DNA of 64,000 bases from Lunularia cruciata (taxonomy: Eukaryota > Streptophyta > Marchantiopsida > Lunulariales > Lunulariaceae), in NCBI GenBank assembly GCA_948567375.1, contig OX419755.1:43343001-43407000 (forward strand), given 5' to 3'. The notes beneath the pieces are model-generated. The model saw only the letters and a program-made list of their open reading frames with translations. It was not told the DNA's origin and searched no databases. Both the position numbers and the translations under genes were made by a program. The stretch's first letter is position 1; the number at the start of each line of letters is the position of its first letter. Below are positions 23,932-35,138 of this stretch, piece by piece.

Positions 23932-24497
23932 TAGCTAGACATATTATCTAGAGGTGAAAATTGGCTTGGTAACATCTGGAAGGATGCTATGTATGATGGG
24001 CTAGGTAGATCCAATAGAGGTGTCACAAAAAGAGTATTTTTACTAATAGGGCAAGAGCCAAAAATAGCTTGAAAACTTTAGAGCCAATTTTGGAGGCCTG
24101 AACGGATGAATTAGGCCTTGCTGTTTCCTCTCCCAAGAATGAAAAGACTTTCCTTCCCTCACCCCTTGTATATCTCATCAAGAAATTTCCAATGGTATCT
24201 CACCCATGCAATTATGAGATTCCTACAAGAAGATTCCCTAAAGATTCCATTTGGTCAAACATTGTTTGACCAACCAGATAGGATCAAAACCGAGATGTCA
24301 CCCATACATGCAACTAATCTAAGAACTTGCTGACATGTCATCTATCCATGTATCTGATCCAAGATTCTTTTGAGAGAATCTTATTTCCTATATAATAAAG
24401 TCACGGTGCTCCTTTGGGACATGGAAGTATTGAATGTGAAGCTTGGTGTTTCTTTTCTTGTGTTTCTCTTAAGGTCTCATATTCATTAAAGATTACA
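23932..24497 (+). mobile_element. Type-A LTR, 5' LTR of element A
   Basis: It begins TGTATACCAATAGC and ends AAAGATTACA, 566 bases, with a TATA-like 'ctatataataaag' upstream of the R region. It is followed after one base by a tRNA-Met primer-binding site. It contains only one copy of the U3 block that is doubled in the ~740-base LTRs of the related family. Confidence 0.85.
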
Positions 24498-24498
24498 A

Positions 24499-24510
24499 TG
24501 GTATCAGAGC
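24499..24510 (+). other. Primer-binding site TGGTATCAGAGC (initiator tRNA-Met)
   Basis: The twelve bases TGGTATCAGAGC are the classic plant retrotransposon site complementary to the 3' end of initiator tRNA-Met. They mark the junction between 5' LTR and leader of element A. Confidence 0.9.
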
Positions 24511-25123
24511 AGGTGTTTCAATTCAAGAGAGTGGATCAGTTCTCTTGGAGGAACATGGGCTACTAAGACCGAGTAATTTTGAGGAGAGAAACCGTGGTGC
24601 AATCAATAGATTAGGAGTGTGTTAGAGGGAAGATGGGATGGAAGCTTTGGGAGAACAATATCCAACACCCCACTTTCTGTTCTTGAATCTGTTCCATATT
24701 AAGATTATGTACATCTAGTGTGAGCAAGTGTGATAGTATATCTCATTTTCTATTTCGGAGCATAGTTCAAGGATATAGTGATGAATTCACCAAACTCTGT
24801 GATTTTGCGTACGGTGATCTATGATAGAGAGTGTTTGACAATCTACATTCTATTATGATGGATTTGAATATACCAAATCCTCTCCCTTTCAACACTCAAG
24901 TAGAAATCAGTTAAGTGGTTAGACCAAAAGTAATGTTTAGGGATCTTGTAGTCCGCAATTTTGGTGAGAAATATTATCAATGAGTGATAGCCTTTGAAGT
25001 CCTAATGTTAGTCCTAATATTTTGTGCCCCCTCTTGAGTGATCATATTAACCCTTTATTGAAGTAAGAATTAGCGATTGAGGAATTGTTGTGTGTAGGAA
25101 TCATGAATCCGTAGCAAGAATGG

Positions 25124-26790
25124 ATGCAAGTAATGTTGAATGAGTTTGTGGAGATCAAGATGACCATGGGAGCATTGCAAAATCAAGTACGTACCTTCAT
25201 AAATGATCAAGCAATGCATGAAGGGAAGTTGTCCCAAAACCCAATACTGGTGGCCAAATTACATGGAGAGTCACTCATGCCAATGACACCAACTTGGATC
25301 AACAATGAGGCCACATTGTTACTGCAAATGAAGAAGATATGCAACATCAAGCCTTACAAAGGACAATGTTCCATGGGAGTAGTGTAGAATTGGATTTCAA
25401 GCATGAATTGATACTTTTTATTGTTCATAACTAAAATCATCGATCATTTCATAGGCGTATTTGCATGTGGATACTTGACCAATAAAGCCCTCACATGGTA
25501 CAATACTTGGGAACAATTAATGTTGTCAAAAGGAAGAGAAGTCACTTGGATGGCCATGCAAGAAGAGCTACTATAGAACTTCCAATCCATGGATTCTATG
25601 CAAATGGGCCAAACCTGATTATTGTAATACCAAGAGCTAGCCATATGATCTGGATGTGAAATTTGGTTTGGTAACATCTAGAATGATGGTATACATGATG
25701 GTAAAAATAGATAAGATAGAAGTATCACCAAAAGAGTACTTCTACTAATAGGGCAGAAACCAAAATAGACTTGAGAACCTTAGAACCAATAGCTAGACAT
25801 ATGATTTAAAGGTGAGAATTGGTTTGGTAACATATGGAAGGATGTTACACATGATGGACTAAACAGATCAGAAAGAGGTATCACCAAAAGGGGAATTCTA
25901 CTAATAGAGTAGGAACCAAAATATGCTTGAAATCTTTGAAGGCAATTTTGGAGGCCTAAACGGATGAATTAAGCCTTGAAAATGTGCAGATTCCCCTCCC
26001 ATCAAAGGAAAGGCTGGCCTTACCTCTCCCTTGCTTTGTCTCGTTGAGATCTTTCCAACGGTACCTTACTCATGTGATTCTGAGATTCCTACAGGAAGAT
26101 TCCCTAAAAGATTCCCTCCGGTCAAAGCTTGTTTGACCAACCAGATAGGACCTAGACCAGACATGTCACCCATCCAAGTAAGTAATCCAAGGGTGGAGCT
26201 TGCTGACATGTCACCTATCTGTGTCCCTAATCCTATGGTGGAGCTTCCTTGGAGGAGATCCTCTTTGTCTATATAATAAAGAGAAGGTGCTCCCTTGGGG
26301 CATTGATTGTTTGAGTGTGCAATCTGTGTTTTCTCTCTTCCCTTGTCCTCGGAGCATTACAATTATGGGATTTGAAGCAAAAGAATAGTGTACAAGAGTA
26401 TGTGGAGGCATTCCTTGATCTATATGTTGCTATAACCAACTTAAGTCCAATAGAAGCCTTGGATAATTCCAAACAAGGGTTAAAAGAGCAAATCACCAAG
26501 AAGTAATGGTATAATACCCTCACACAATATTTGAAGCCATTGCTTGTGCTTAGAGAATAGTATGGGCGCTTGGAGGAGGTGAAGGGGTAGTCATGACTCA
26601 ACATTATTGGGTTGAAGCACAACACTTTGGTGGACTAGTTCTTATAAAATTGGGCAACATTTGACTTTGAGAATGAGGAGCACATCCGATCCAAGGATAG
26701 GTTGAAGAAAGGAGAGATGGGATCCCATGAGGAGAAGAGACTTGAGCAAAACAACATTCCTATTATAATTGTAGCCAAGTTGGGCACCCA
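25124..26790 (+). pseudogene. Decayed gag of element A, interrupted by a solo LTR
   Basis: The frame before the solo LTR ends in a Gag-like segment, and the frame after it continues with 'SVQEYVEAFLDLYVAITNLS' and a later 'KQGLKEQITKK', a typical Ty3/gypsy capsid sequence. Removing the solo LTR and one copy of its ATTAT target duplication would make the two parts contiguous. A zinc-knuckle-like 'NCSQVGHPAINFYTC' is seen near 26765, but its first Cys is not in place. The gene is non-functional. Confidence 0.7.
25623..26361 (+). mobile_element. Solo LTR of the chromovirus family, TSD ATTAT
   Basis: It begins TGTAATACC and ends GCATTACA, 739 bases, flanked by an exact five-base duplication ATTAT (25618-25622 and 26362-26366). 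It is closely related to the LTRs at 32744-33485 and 62152-62887. The U3 begins with a tandem duplication of about 170 bases: 'gctagccatatgatc' at the start and 'gctagacatatgatt' at about 25794. It is a recombination product of a full element that had inserted in gag of element A. Confidence 0.93.
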
Positions 26791-27019
26791 GCCATCAATT
26801 TTTATACTTGTTTTTCTAGAGGCCCTTGGCCTTCACACATGTGACCTTTGAATAAAATGGAGAGACTAATTGAAGAAGAGGATGTAGAAATCACATCAAA
26901 AAACAAAGATTGCTAGTAAATGTACCTTGCAGCCTCACTGGCTCAATGGAGAAGTGAAAAAGTGGGGGAAGGAAGAGGACAAGTGTACAGAGATTGAGGA
27001 AGAAGAACTCACAATTGAT

Positions 27020-27690
27020 TGTTGTAAATGGAGTACTAGAAGACAATCAGGTGAGAGTATTGATAGATCCTTGAGCAATAAAGAATTTCTTGTCTAGCTC
27101 TATTGCAATAAGTTTGGAGATGGATCTAAAGAAGGATGAGAATGAAAAAGTAGAATTATCTAATGGGCAGACAAAGAGGATTGAAGTGTTACCTAGAAAG
27201 GAAACACTCTCTATAGGAGAGTCTTAAGAAGTAATTGAGTGGCAAGTAATATGGTTAGCTTGTTATGATGCAATCTTAGGTATATCATAGATGGAGCACT
27301 ACAACCCCACAATTGATTGGAAGACAAAAGTAGTGAGAATTCAACAATGGAAGATCACTAGGGTTAAAGAGAGAGCACACAAGCAAGAATGATCTCTCTC
27401 TGTCATAGGGACAACAATCATTTGTAAGACAGATAGATGTTTTGTAGGCCTAATAAGAGAAGTCCAAAGTGCACTACTCAATGGACAAGTTATTGAGAAA
27501 TTGAAAGATGTGGTCAATGAGTTTAAAGATGATTTTTGGGATGACCTAACCTTAGTAGAGTAGATCATAAAATTGAGATAATTCCTGGGAAGACACCTTC
27601 CTTGTAAGGCCCCATATCTTTTATCACCTCATGAGTTGAAGGAGTGTAAGGCTCAAATTGAGGATATGTAAATTCTGATAGGTAAGCCTT
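27020..27690 (+). pseudogene. Protease and RT-entry remnant of element A
   Basis: The frame reads 'VRVLID' then P, a stop, and 'AIKNFLSS', so the catalytic Asp is present but the Gly codon has become TGA. Downstream 'CYDAILGIS', a stop, and 'MEHYNPTIDWKTK' match the C-terminal part of plant Ty3/gypsy protease. The RT entry follows at about 27600. Several stops make it inactive. Confidence 0.7.
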
Positions 27691-27694
27691 TTCT

Positions 27695-27923
27695 CCAAGA
27701 GGGGAGTGAATTTTTCTATTTTCAAGGCCTAATTCATTTGTTTAGACCTCCAAAATTAGCTCTTAAGTTTTTAGGTGTTTTTGGCTCTTGCACAATTAGT
27801 GGAAGTACTCTTTTGGTGACACCTCTATTTGATCTACTTAGTCCATTATATATAACATCCTTCTAGATATTACCAAGCAAATTTCCACATCTAGATAATA
27901 TGTCTAGCTCTATCGCTATTACA
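27695..27923 (-). mobile_element. Type-A LTR 5' fragment, reverse orientation
   Basis: Read on the minus strand this begins TGTAATAGCGATAGAGC and carries the U3 blocks (the 'agagtacttccacta' block and 'gaggtgtcacc') up to the 'aggcct' block, then stops at the broken RT of element A. Only the LTR beginning is present. It indicates a rearrangement or a further truncated insertion. Confidence 0.7.
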
Positions 27924-28051
27924 CTTCCTCATAAAATAAATAAAAAGCTTATGTGAGTAATGTATAAGATGATGGAATACTTTTGAACCTTCTTTTCAAA
28001 TGTGGAAGGCAATGGTTTTGGTGCTACAAGAGTCCCTCCCTTCCTAAACCT

Positions 28052-28806
28052 TGTAATCTTCAGAGGATAGGAGACTTGAAGAGAAACATAAAAGAAAAAA
28101 CACACAAGTTGACACTAAACTTTAGATCTCCCAAAGGAGCACCTTGACTATATTATATAACAAATAGTGCTCCTTCAAAGGGAGCTCCACCCTCGGATCA
28201 GATACATGGATTGGTGAGCTGTAAGCAAGCTTTGCACTCAGATTGGTTGCTACATGGGTGACATGTTTGTTATGATCCTATCTGGTTGGTCAAACCATCT
28301 TTGACCCAAGGGAATCTTTAGGGAATATTCCTATAAGAATCTCCAAATAGCATGTGTGAGATATCATTAGAAAGCTCATGACAAGACTAGGCTAGCCAAT
28401 CCATTATTGGGGGTGAGTGGGGAGGGTGGAATCTGAACAGTTTTGAGACCTAATCCATTTGTTTAGGCCTCCAAAATTGGCTTTGAAGTTTCTAGGCTAT
28501 TTTTGGCTCGTACCCTATTAGTAGAAGTCCTCTTTTGGTGACACCTCTATCTGAACTACCTAGCCCATCATACATAACACCCTTCCAGATGTTATTGAGC
28601 CAATTTCCACCTCTAGATAATATGTCTAGCTTGTGGTATTACAAATTCAAGCTATTTTTGACTCTTGCCTTATTAGTAGAAGTACTCTTTTGGTGGCACC
28701 TATATCTGATCTATCTAGCCCATTATACATAACATGGTAGCATCTTTCCAGATGCTACCAAACCAATTTTCAACTCTAGATGATATGTCTAGCTATTGGT
28801 ATTACA
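28052..28806 (-). mobile_element. Solo type-A LTR, TSD AACCT
   Basis: On the minus strand it begins TGTAATACCAATAGC and ends GATTACA, 755 bases. The flanks carry an exact five-base duplication AACCT (28047-28051 and 28807-28811). As in the chromovirus LTRs, the U3 start is doubled: a second internal LTR beginning is visible at about 28652. Confidence 0.9.
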
Positions 28807-28811
28807 AACCT

Positions 28812-29354
28812 CTTCTAAAAAAAAAGATTTATTGCATTTTATGCTAACTTCTTATATGATATATTGGGAGAGGACCTAACATTTAGCAATTTATAATGTT
28901 GAATATACATGGTGACCCTTCAAGAAGTTAAAACTAAAGAAAACTAGGATCTAGAGTTATGAAGACTAGGTACTCTCTCTCCTTAAGAATTAGCCAATCA
29001 ATTTGACTACATCATACAAAGTTGTATTAGCTCGCAAATTTTGATAGTCCTCTACTTTCTAGGACCATCATAGCAAAGGAAGGTCAAGGTAGATAGCTTT
29101 AACTTGATCTTTAAGGACTTTAGATTATCTTGTAACTTAAAATAAAGAAGGATCCTATATTCATAGGAAGATTTATTTAAACATTCAAAAGGATAATTTG
29201 AACCCAAAAGTCAAAGCAATGATCTTGGATCTCCTTAATCTAAGGTACTTGATCAAAATATAGAGTTTGTTACTTTATTTGTAACTTGTACTACGGTAAA
29301 GTTGGAGAGTATATGAAAAAAACCTTAGATGAATAAAATATCAATTCTTTAGTA
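28812..29354. other. Old AT-rich sequence between retroelements
   Basis: No gene could be supported. It was contiguous with 42173 onward before element B inserted at the GACAG target. Confidence 0.55.
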
Positions 29355-29359
29355 GACAG

Positions 29360-29783
29360 TGTAACAATTGGAGTTTAGCAACATAGTTAATAAGGCTAAT
29401 GGAGTAGAGAATAAGCCAAATTAGCCTAAAATATTCTATAAGTATTTAGGAAGCTTCTTGAGAAGATTCCTAACTAGCTTAATTTGCACCCCAAGTAGGT
29501 AGCTTCTAGAAGGAAGCTTCTAGAAGCTTCCAAGTAGCTTAGCTTGCACGCCAAGTAGACAGTTTCTAGAAGAAAGCTTCTTCAAAAGCTTCATGGTTAA
29601 CTTGGCTTGCACTCTAGAAAGCGGCTCAAGGAAGCTTTTTGAGAAACTTCTCAAGGGCCTTGTATGCAACCTATAAATACCAAAGTTGAAGTTCATGCTA
29701 GGAATTCAGAGTTTTTTCACATTTGTGTGTCCCCATGTGAGTTTCCATTCTCTTATTTCTCTCCTTGGTCTCAATCTTTTACA
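29360..29783 (+). mobile_element. 5' LTR of element B
   Basis: 424 bases, TGTAACAATTGG to CTTTTACA. It contains repeated 'aagcttct' and 'ctagaagcttc' blocks and a TATA-like 'ctataaata' at about 29672. A primer-binding-like TTGGTATTAGAGC follows directly. Confidence 0.9.
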
Positions 29784-29796
29784 TTGGTATTAGAGC
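29784..29796 (+). other. Mutated tRNA-Met primer-binding site of element B
   Basis: TTGGTATTAGAGC differs at one base from the intact TGGTATCAGAGC seen in element A. Confidence 0.8.
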
Positions 29797-30116
29797 AAGA
29801 ATGGGAAAGATGGAATTTATGGACCACCAAATCCACTTCAAACAAACCATTGGAATTTCTGTATCCAAGTACTACCCAAGCATAGTTTCACCTAATTCAT
29901 CATCTCACAATTTGGACAAGGTTTTATGCATATGATCACCATATCTAAAAAACCCTTGGTGCTTCTGATGGTAACTTATGGAGAACGATGGATGTGCTGC
30001 TTCTATGTGTTAATAATTTAAATAGATTAGTGGTGGCGTGATAGAGTAGCAACTATGGTAGCAATGCATGCTGTTATCCTTGCTATGCAACAACAAATTG
30101 AGCACCCTACTTGATT

Positions 30117-30965
30117 GTTGGATGAACGAGATCTTTGACGACAAGAGCACGTAAAAGAGTACTAGTTTGAGAAGGAGAAGATCAAATCCAATTCCCCAAA
30201 CCTAAGGTATTTGAAGGCAAGAATCTTCCGGGTGCAATGGAGAATTTTATGTTTGACTGTGAATGTTATTTTGAAGCTACCAATCTACAAGATGAGCAAA
30301 AACAAGCTCTCTTTGCTTCTAGCCAATTGGATGGAGTAGCAAAGCTATGGTGGAGATTTCAAGTGGAGCGAGCTAAACAACAAATTATTACACCAATCTT
30401 GATGTGGAAAGAATTCAAAAGTGCAATAATTAATCAGTTCTAAGCTATAAATGCTACATGAGCTGCACCAAATAGGTTGGCAGAATTGAAATAGATTGGT
30501 TTTGTATGAGGTTACATCACGCAATCCAAAATACCATCATGAAAATTCTAGATATCTTGGAAGGTGAAGATTTGGATTGATTTGTGAGAGGCTTGAAATC
30601 AAGAACCAAATTAGAGGTAACCATGCAAGAGCCATAACATTTGGAGGAAGCTATGCGGTTGGCCAAACATTTTGATTCCTTGGTTGCAACAACTTTATCT
30701 TGACCTTGACCTCCACAAAACGTACCAATACACTACACACGGGTGGAGTAGCCTGCACCAATGTAGATTGATGTCATTCAATGAAGACCACTTGGCACTA
30801 CAAATAGAGAGAAATTGCAACAAAATGGTGTTTGTTTTTATTGTCGCCAATTGGGACATTGTATTGCTGAATGTCCACTCAAGAATGGATGACCTTGATA
30901 AGTTGCCCAGACAGAGTTTGTGGAGCAAAATGATCAAGGAAACAAGGAATCCCAGTAGGAGATTT
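30117..30965 (+). pseudogene. Gag of element B with CCHC zinc knuckle
   Basis: The clearest open part (30237-30443) reads as capsid ('FDCECYFEATNLQDEQKQ', 'LDGVAKLWWRFQVERAK'). A nucleocapsid knuckle C-x2-C-x4-H-x4-C (CFYCRQLGHCIAEC) is at 30833-30874 in another frame. Stops and frameshifts separate the two. It is collinear with gag of B-prime (872-1735). Confidence 0.85.
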
Positions 30966-31096
30966 TGAGCTACCTACTTAGAGCTTAGTTAGTTCCAATG
31001 GGATTGAAGATTTGACCTATGCAAGTTTGCTTCACTTGCAAGGTACAATATCTAATTGAATTGTAGGATTTTGGTTGATTTTGTGAGTTCAAAGAA

Positions 31097-32154
31097 TTGC
31101 ATGTGTATGTGTATGCTACAAAAGTATGGGCATTTGATGGATTGGCCAGTTTTTACCGATGGTTCATCCATTATTATCCACATGTCGCTGCACCATTGAT
31201 TGACCTCTTGAAAAAGAACTTGAGTTTCCAATGGACCACCAAGCATGGAGAAGCATTCCAAAAGTTGAAACATATGGTGTCTTCAAGACCCATCCTTCAA
31301 CCCTATGATCCTCAACTACCTTGTGTGGTTGATTTTGATGCTTCTAACTATGCAATTGGAGCAGTGTTGCAACATGAATTTCCAAATGGACTACATCCCA
31401 TTGCCTTTGTGTCTTGCCAACTAAATATAGCTTAAAGAAATTACTCTGTTTGAGATAGAGAACAACTTGCAATGGTATATGCCACCAAGGTATGGAGGTA
31501 TTATCTCTTAGGAAAACAATTGATCATGCAAACCGCTCACAAACCATTGTAGACCTTACACTTGGAACACATGAAGAGTAGACATTATCAATTGAAGGAG
31601 CAACTCCAATTTTTTGACCTCAAACTTGGGTACAAATGAGGTTGGTTCCATGTCATCCTTGATGCTCTATCACAACAACATGATTTGAAGTCTCTTCCTC
31701 TCATCAAGGTGGCAATTACAATGGTGGCAATTGACTCCAATGTCCAAAACAAGTTTTGGTCAGCTCTACAATAAGATCCCTTCTTCCAAATGGTACATGG
31801 TCATCTCACAACATGTGACAAGGAGTACAACACGTTCTCCTTCAAGGAAGGCCTTCTATTCCTTGAGGGCTAGATCTATGTTCCAACCAAAGATGATCTC
31901 TGACTTGTGCGTCTTCAAGAAGCCCATGATTTACCCATAGTTGATCATATGGGTGTGGACAAGACCTTGGGTACCCTCCAATGCCAATAGTGGTAGCCCA
32001 ACATGACACGAGATGTTCAAGAGTTTGAAAGCTGCCAACGCAACAAGGCTAGCAACCACAAGCCAAATGGACTCCTTCAACCACTCCCCATTCCATCCAC
32101 TCGATGGGAACATGTGAGCTTGGATCTTATCACATCCTTGCTCAAGACAAAGCA
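31097..32154 (+). pseudogene. RT connection, RNase H and integrase N-terminus of element B
   Basis: After the protease start (near 31075) the sequence jumps to the RT thumb/connection ('GLASFYRWFIHYYP'), then RNase H ('VVDFDASNYAIGAVLQHEF', 'REQLAMVYATKVW') and a zinc-binding integrase N-terminal part. The RT catalytic palm and most of protease are deleted. RNase H keeps its first Asp and the Glu region, but the frame has several stops. The integrase core begins near 32110 with 'VSLDLITSLLKT', containing the first catalytic Asp, and is then cut by element C. Confidence 0.8.
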
Positions 32155-32159
32155 AGGTC

Positions 32160-33597
32160 TATAACACCCATTTATGCATGTGTGTGATATTGTGATATTT
32201 AGCTTGGTATTACAAGTACTTAAGAGATATTATTTATATAGAGATAAAGGTTGGTTCTATATTAGTCATGGTTAGCTAAAGTTAGTCATAGATAACATAG
32301 AGGGGACCTTACTTTAGAGGAAGTAGAAAAGATGAGCACCACTATTTTGGATTTTAGTGTGTTGACTTGGTATTATTCCTAGGTGTTTGGCTTTGAGGAA
32401 AGAGTTGAGAACTCTTGGGCCCGCAAGCCTTTTTGTTTTGGATTCTTCTTTAGTCCAAGGATAGCCCATGTGAAGGAATCCTTGACTTAGTGGTTGGATC
32501 AAGATAAGATCACATGCTTAGGGGAATATGCCCATGTGAATGGATATTCCTTTCTACTTTTTGACTTTACTTGACTTTTAGTCTAGTAACTTGAGTTACT
32601 ACGGTAATTAGTAACTTTGGTAAGTTTATATTTCACAAGTATATAAACAAGGGGTGAGGAGGTACTCATCATCCTTTCATTTGCAACTATCTCTCTCTCA
32701 TTGAGTTCTCTAGTGAACAATGTCTTGAGTCTTGGAGTGTTAGTGTAATACTCCAAGGACAAGAGAAGAGAGAAAACACAAATTGCACACTCAAACCTTC
32801 GATGCCCCAAGGGAGCACCTTCTCTTTATTATATAGGCAAAGAGGATCTCCTCCAAGGAAGCTCACCATAGGATTAGGGACACAGATAGGTGACATGTCA
32901 ACAAGCTCCACCCTTGGATTACTTACTTGGATGGGTGACCTGTCTGGTCTAGGTCCTATCTGGTTGGTCAAATGAGCTTTGACTGGAGGGAATATTTTAG
33001 GGAATCTTCTTGTAGGAATCTCAGAATCACATGAGTAAGGTACCGTTGGAAAGCTCTCTCAACGAGACAAACCGGGGGGAGGGAAGGCCTGCCTTTCCTC
33101 CACTAGGGGGGGGGGAATCTGCACATTTTTGAGGCCTAATTCATCCATTTAGGCCTCCGAAATTGCCTTCAAAGATTTCAGGTATATTTTGGTTCCTACT
33201 CTATTAGTAGAAGTCCTCTTTTGGTGATACCTCTTTCTGATCTGTTTAGTCCATCATGTGTAACATCCTTCCAGATGTTACCAAACCAATTCTCACCTTT
33301 AAATCATATGTCTAGCTATTGGTTCTAAGGTTCTCAAGTCTATTTTGGTTTTTGCCCTATTAGTAGAAGTACCCTTTTGGTGATACTTCTATTTGATCTA
33401 TTTTGACCATCATGTATAACATCATTCTAGATGTTACCAAACCGAATTTCACATCTAGATCATATGGCTAACCCTTGGTATTACAGTTAGCCTTGGAGGA
33501 GTATGATGGAGTTGGGGCTCCTTGCCTTCTTAGTCCATGGTGCGCTACCATAATAGCCATCAGAGGTTCATCTTGAGTGAGAGACAGGCCGGCTCAT
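32160..33597 (+). mobile_element. Left LTR of element C, split by a solo LTR
   Basis: 32160-32743 and 33491-33597 together match the uninterrupted right LTR (40017-40708). The interruption is the 742-base solo LTR plus its duplicated GTTAG. A TATA-like 'gtatataaaca' lies at about 32639. Confidence 0.92.
32744..33485 (-). mobile_element. Solo LTR of the chromovirus family inside element C's LTR, TSD GTTAG
   Basis: It runs from TGTAATACTCC to GGTATTACA, 742 bases, between exact copies of GTTAG (32739-32743 and 33486-33490). The uninterrupted right LTR of C has a single GTTAG at the same place, which proves the insertion. The sequence is very close to the chromovirus 3' LTR at 62152-62887 in the same (minus) orientation. 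It is the youngest event in this three-level nest. Confidence 0.97.
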
Positions 33598-34279
33598 ATT
33601 TTTGGTTCCATTGCCAGGACCTCTCTAGAAGGCAAGATAATGTTCCGCGTTCAATTCTACATTAGGCAAAAGGAGGTTATGAGAGCTCACTTGGAGAGAA
33701 CATTAGGAGAGGAGAGGGCTGAACTTATGTTAGAGAACCAAGATCTATTAGTATACCCTGTAGTTCATTATGATGTCTTTGAGGTGATTTTGTACATCTT
33801 GTACACATGAGAGGAATTGGAGAGATTGTGTGAGCTGGATTGCAGATTTTGGGCAAAATCTCAAGTTTGAGATCTGGACTTGAAATTTCTACACATGATA
33901 GCTTGGGTTATCTTTCATTTAGAACACTTGAAATTATTGTGAGAGTTACTATGCGCACTGGGCTAGAATGTTTGAAAGTTGATAGTGTAAAGTGCTCCCA
34001 CAACTGCATGCTCTCTGGAAAATTGTACACAGTCTACCATTTCTTCAATTTTTAGTGAATTGTCCTGAAAATTTCCAAGAAAATTTAGTGCATTGTATCC
34101 TACCTGCTGCCATAAAAATTAGAGAGAGATCGTTCTTGCGCAGAGAGTTATGAGTTTTTGAAGTGAGGGGGGTGGTTTTCAGACTAAATCTGAAATATGT
34201 GTGTTGAATAGAAATGTGTCTAGGCCAAATGGCTCAATGAAAAGATGTAAAATTTTTCAAGGAGGGATGCCCTAGAGTT

Positions 34280-34902
34280 GTGATCAAGTGTGCAAAATTT
34301 CAAAGGACTATGAGATTCAGGTTGGGAGATTTGAGTGACATTGTGAGGAAGAGTCAATTCTGCAGAGTGGAGATCTCATGCATGAGGAGTTTGAGATCAA
34401 CAAAAAGCATGTTTGAGTGTTTAGATTCATCTTGGGAACATAAAGGGTCATCAAGAGTAGAAATTGAGATTATGCAAGGTTCCCTAAGGGCTTGAGGTGA
34501 TTTTAGGGGTGGATTTGAGGAAAAGAGAGTTTACAATAGAATTTGAAGAGAGTGTTGAGAGGATCCAAAAACCTACACAACTTGGAGGAAAGAGTGAGTC
34601 TAAGTGCTTTCTGTGTGGAGAGAAGGGACATAAGGCAATTTCATGTCCATTGACCTTTGAGAGCAAGAGATTGAGAGAAAGAAGAGGCTTACTTGCATGT
34701 TGGACCTTCTTCACCAAGATTGGGAGGGAGAAGATCTAAGACCAAGGATTTGTGTGAGGTTTGTGGAGTTGAAGGACTTCCAAAAGGACATGAGTGTATT
34801 GGAGTAAAATCATTTTTGGAGACTTTGGTGAAGGATCTTGGAGAGATTCTTAGTATAGCTACAGAAATATTACCACCTTCATCAGCTAGTTCTCAAGATT
34901 AG
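34280..34902 (+). pseudogene. Extra reading frame ahead of gag in element C, with a zinc knuckle
   Basis: Between the left LTR and gag there are about 1.3 kb of sequence, longer than usual for a leader. One frame encodes a C-x2-C-x4-H-x4-C knuckle (CFLCGEKGHKAISC, 34605-34646). A second overlapping frame encodes another Cys/His cluster (LCEVCGVEGLPKGHEC, about 34752-34800). Frame changes are needed to join them. It could be a captured host segment, a second gag-like domain, or remains of an older insertion. It is not the main nucleocapsid, which lies at 35986-36027. Confidence 0.55.
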
Positions 34903-35138
34903 TGATGGAGATAATCTTTCAACTTATGGATAAACTATCCATGAGAGTTCAATTATTATGCACTCTAGGATTTGATGTTGCTATAGAAATCTTGGAGCAA
35001 CCTGAACCTTTTGTGTTCCCTAGGGTGGATTACTCTCAGATGTTGTTAGTCATGTATATACTCTATTAGTTATAGAGTGAGTGAAAAGAAAAGAGAAAAA
35101 GAAAAAAAATTGAGAGAAGAGAAAGATAATGAGTGGTT

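Larger units (their letters stand above)
24511..27690 (+). mobile_element. Decayed internal region of Ty3/gypsy element A (gag, protease, start of RT)
   Basis: In order: a leader, a decayed gag (about 25100-26790, split by a solo LTR at 25623-26361), a protease-like region (about 27020-27330), and the RT entry motif (about 27600-27690, 'CKAPYLLSPHELKECKAQIE'). Similarity stops there and an oppositely oriented LTR piece follows. RT palm, RNase H, integrase and a matching 3' LTR are missing. Stops and frameshifts occur throughout. Confidence 0.8.

Noticed and set aside
33607-33625. A 17-base match 'ttccattgccaggacct' between the leader of element C and its own integrase (39070)
   Set aside because: Too short to interpret; likely chance or a minor duplication, with no supporting structure.
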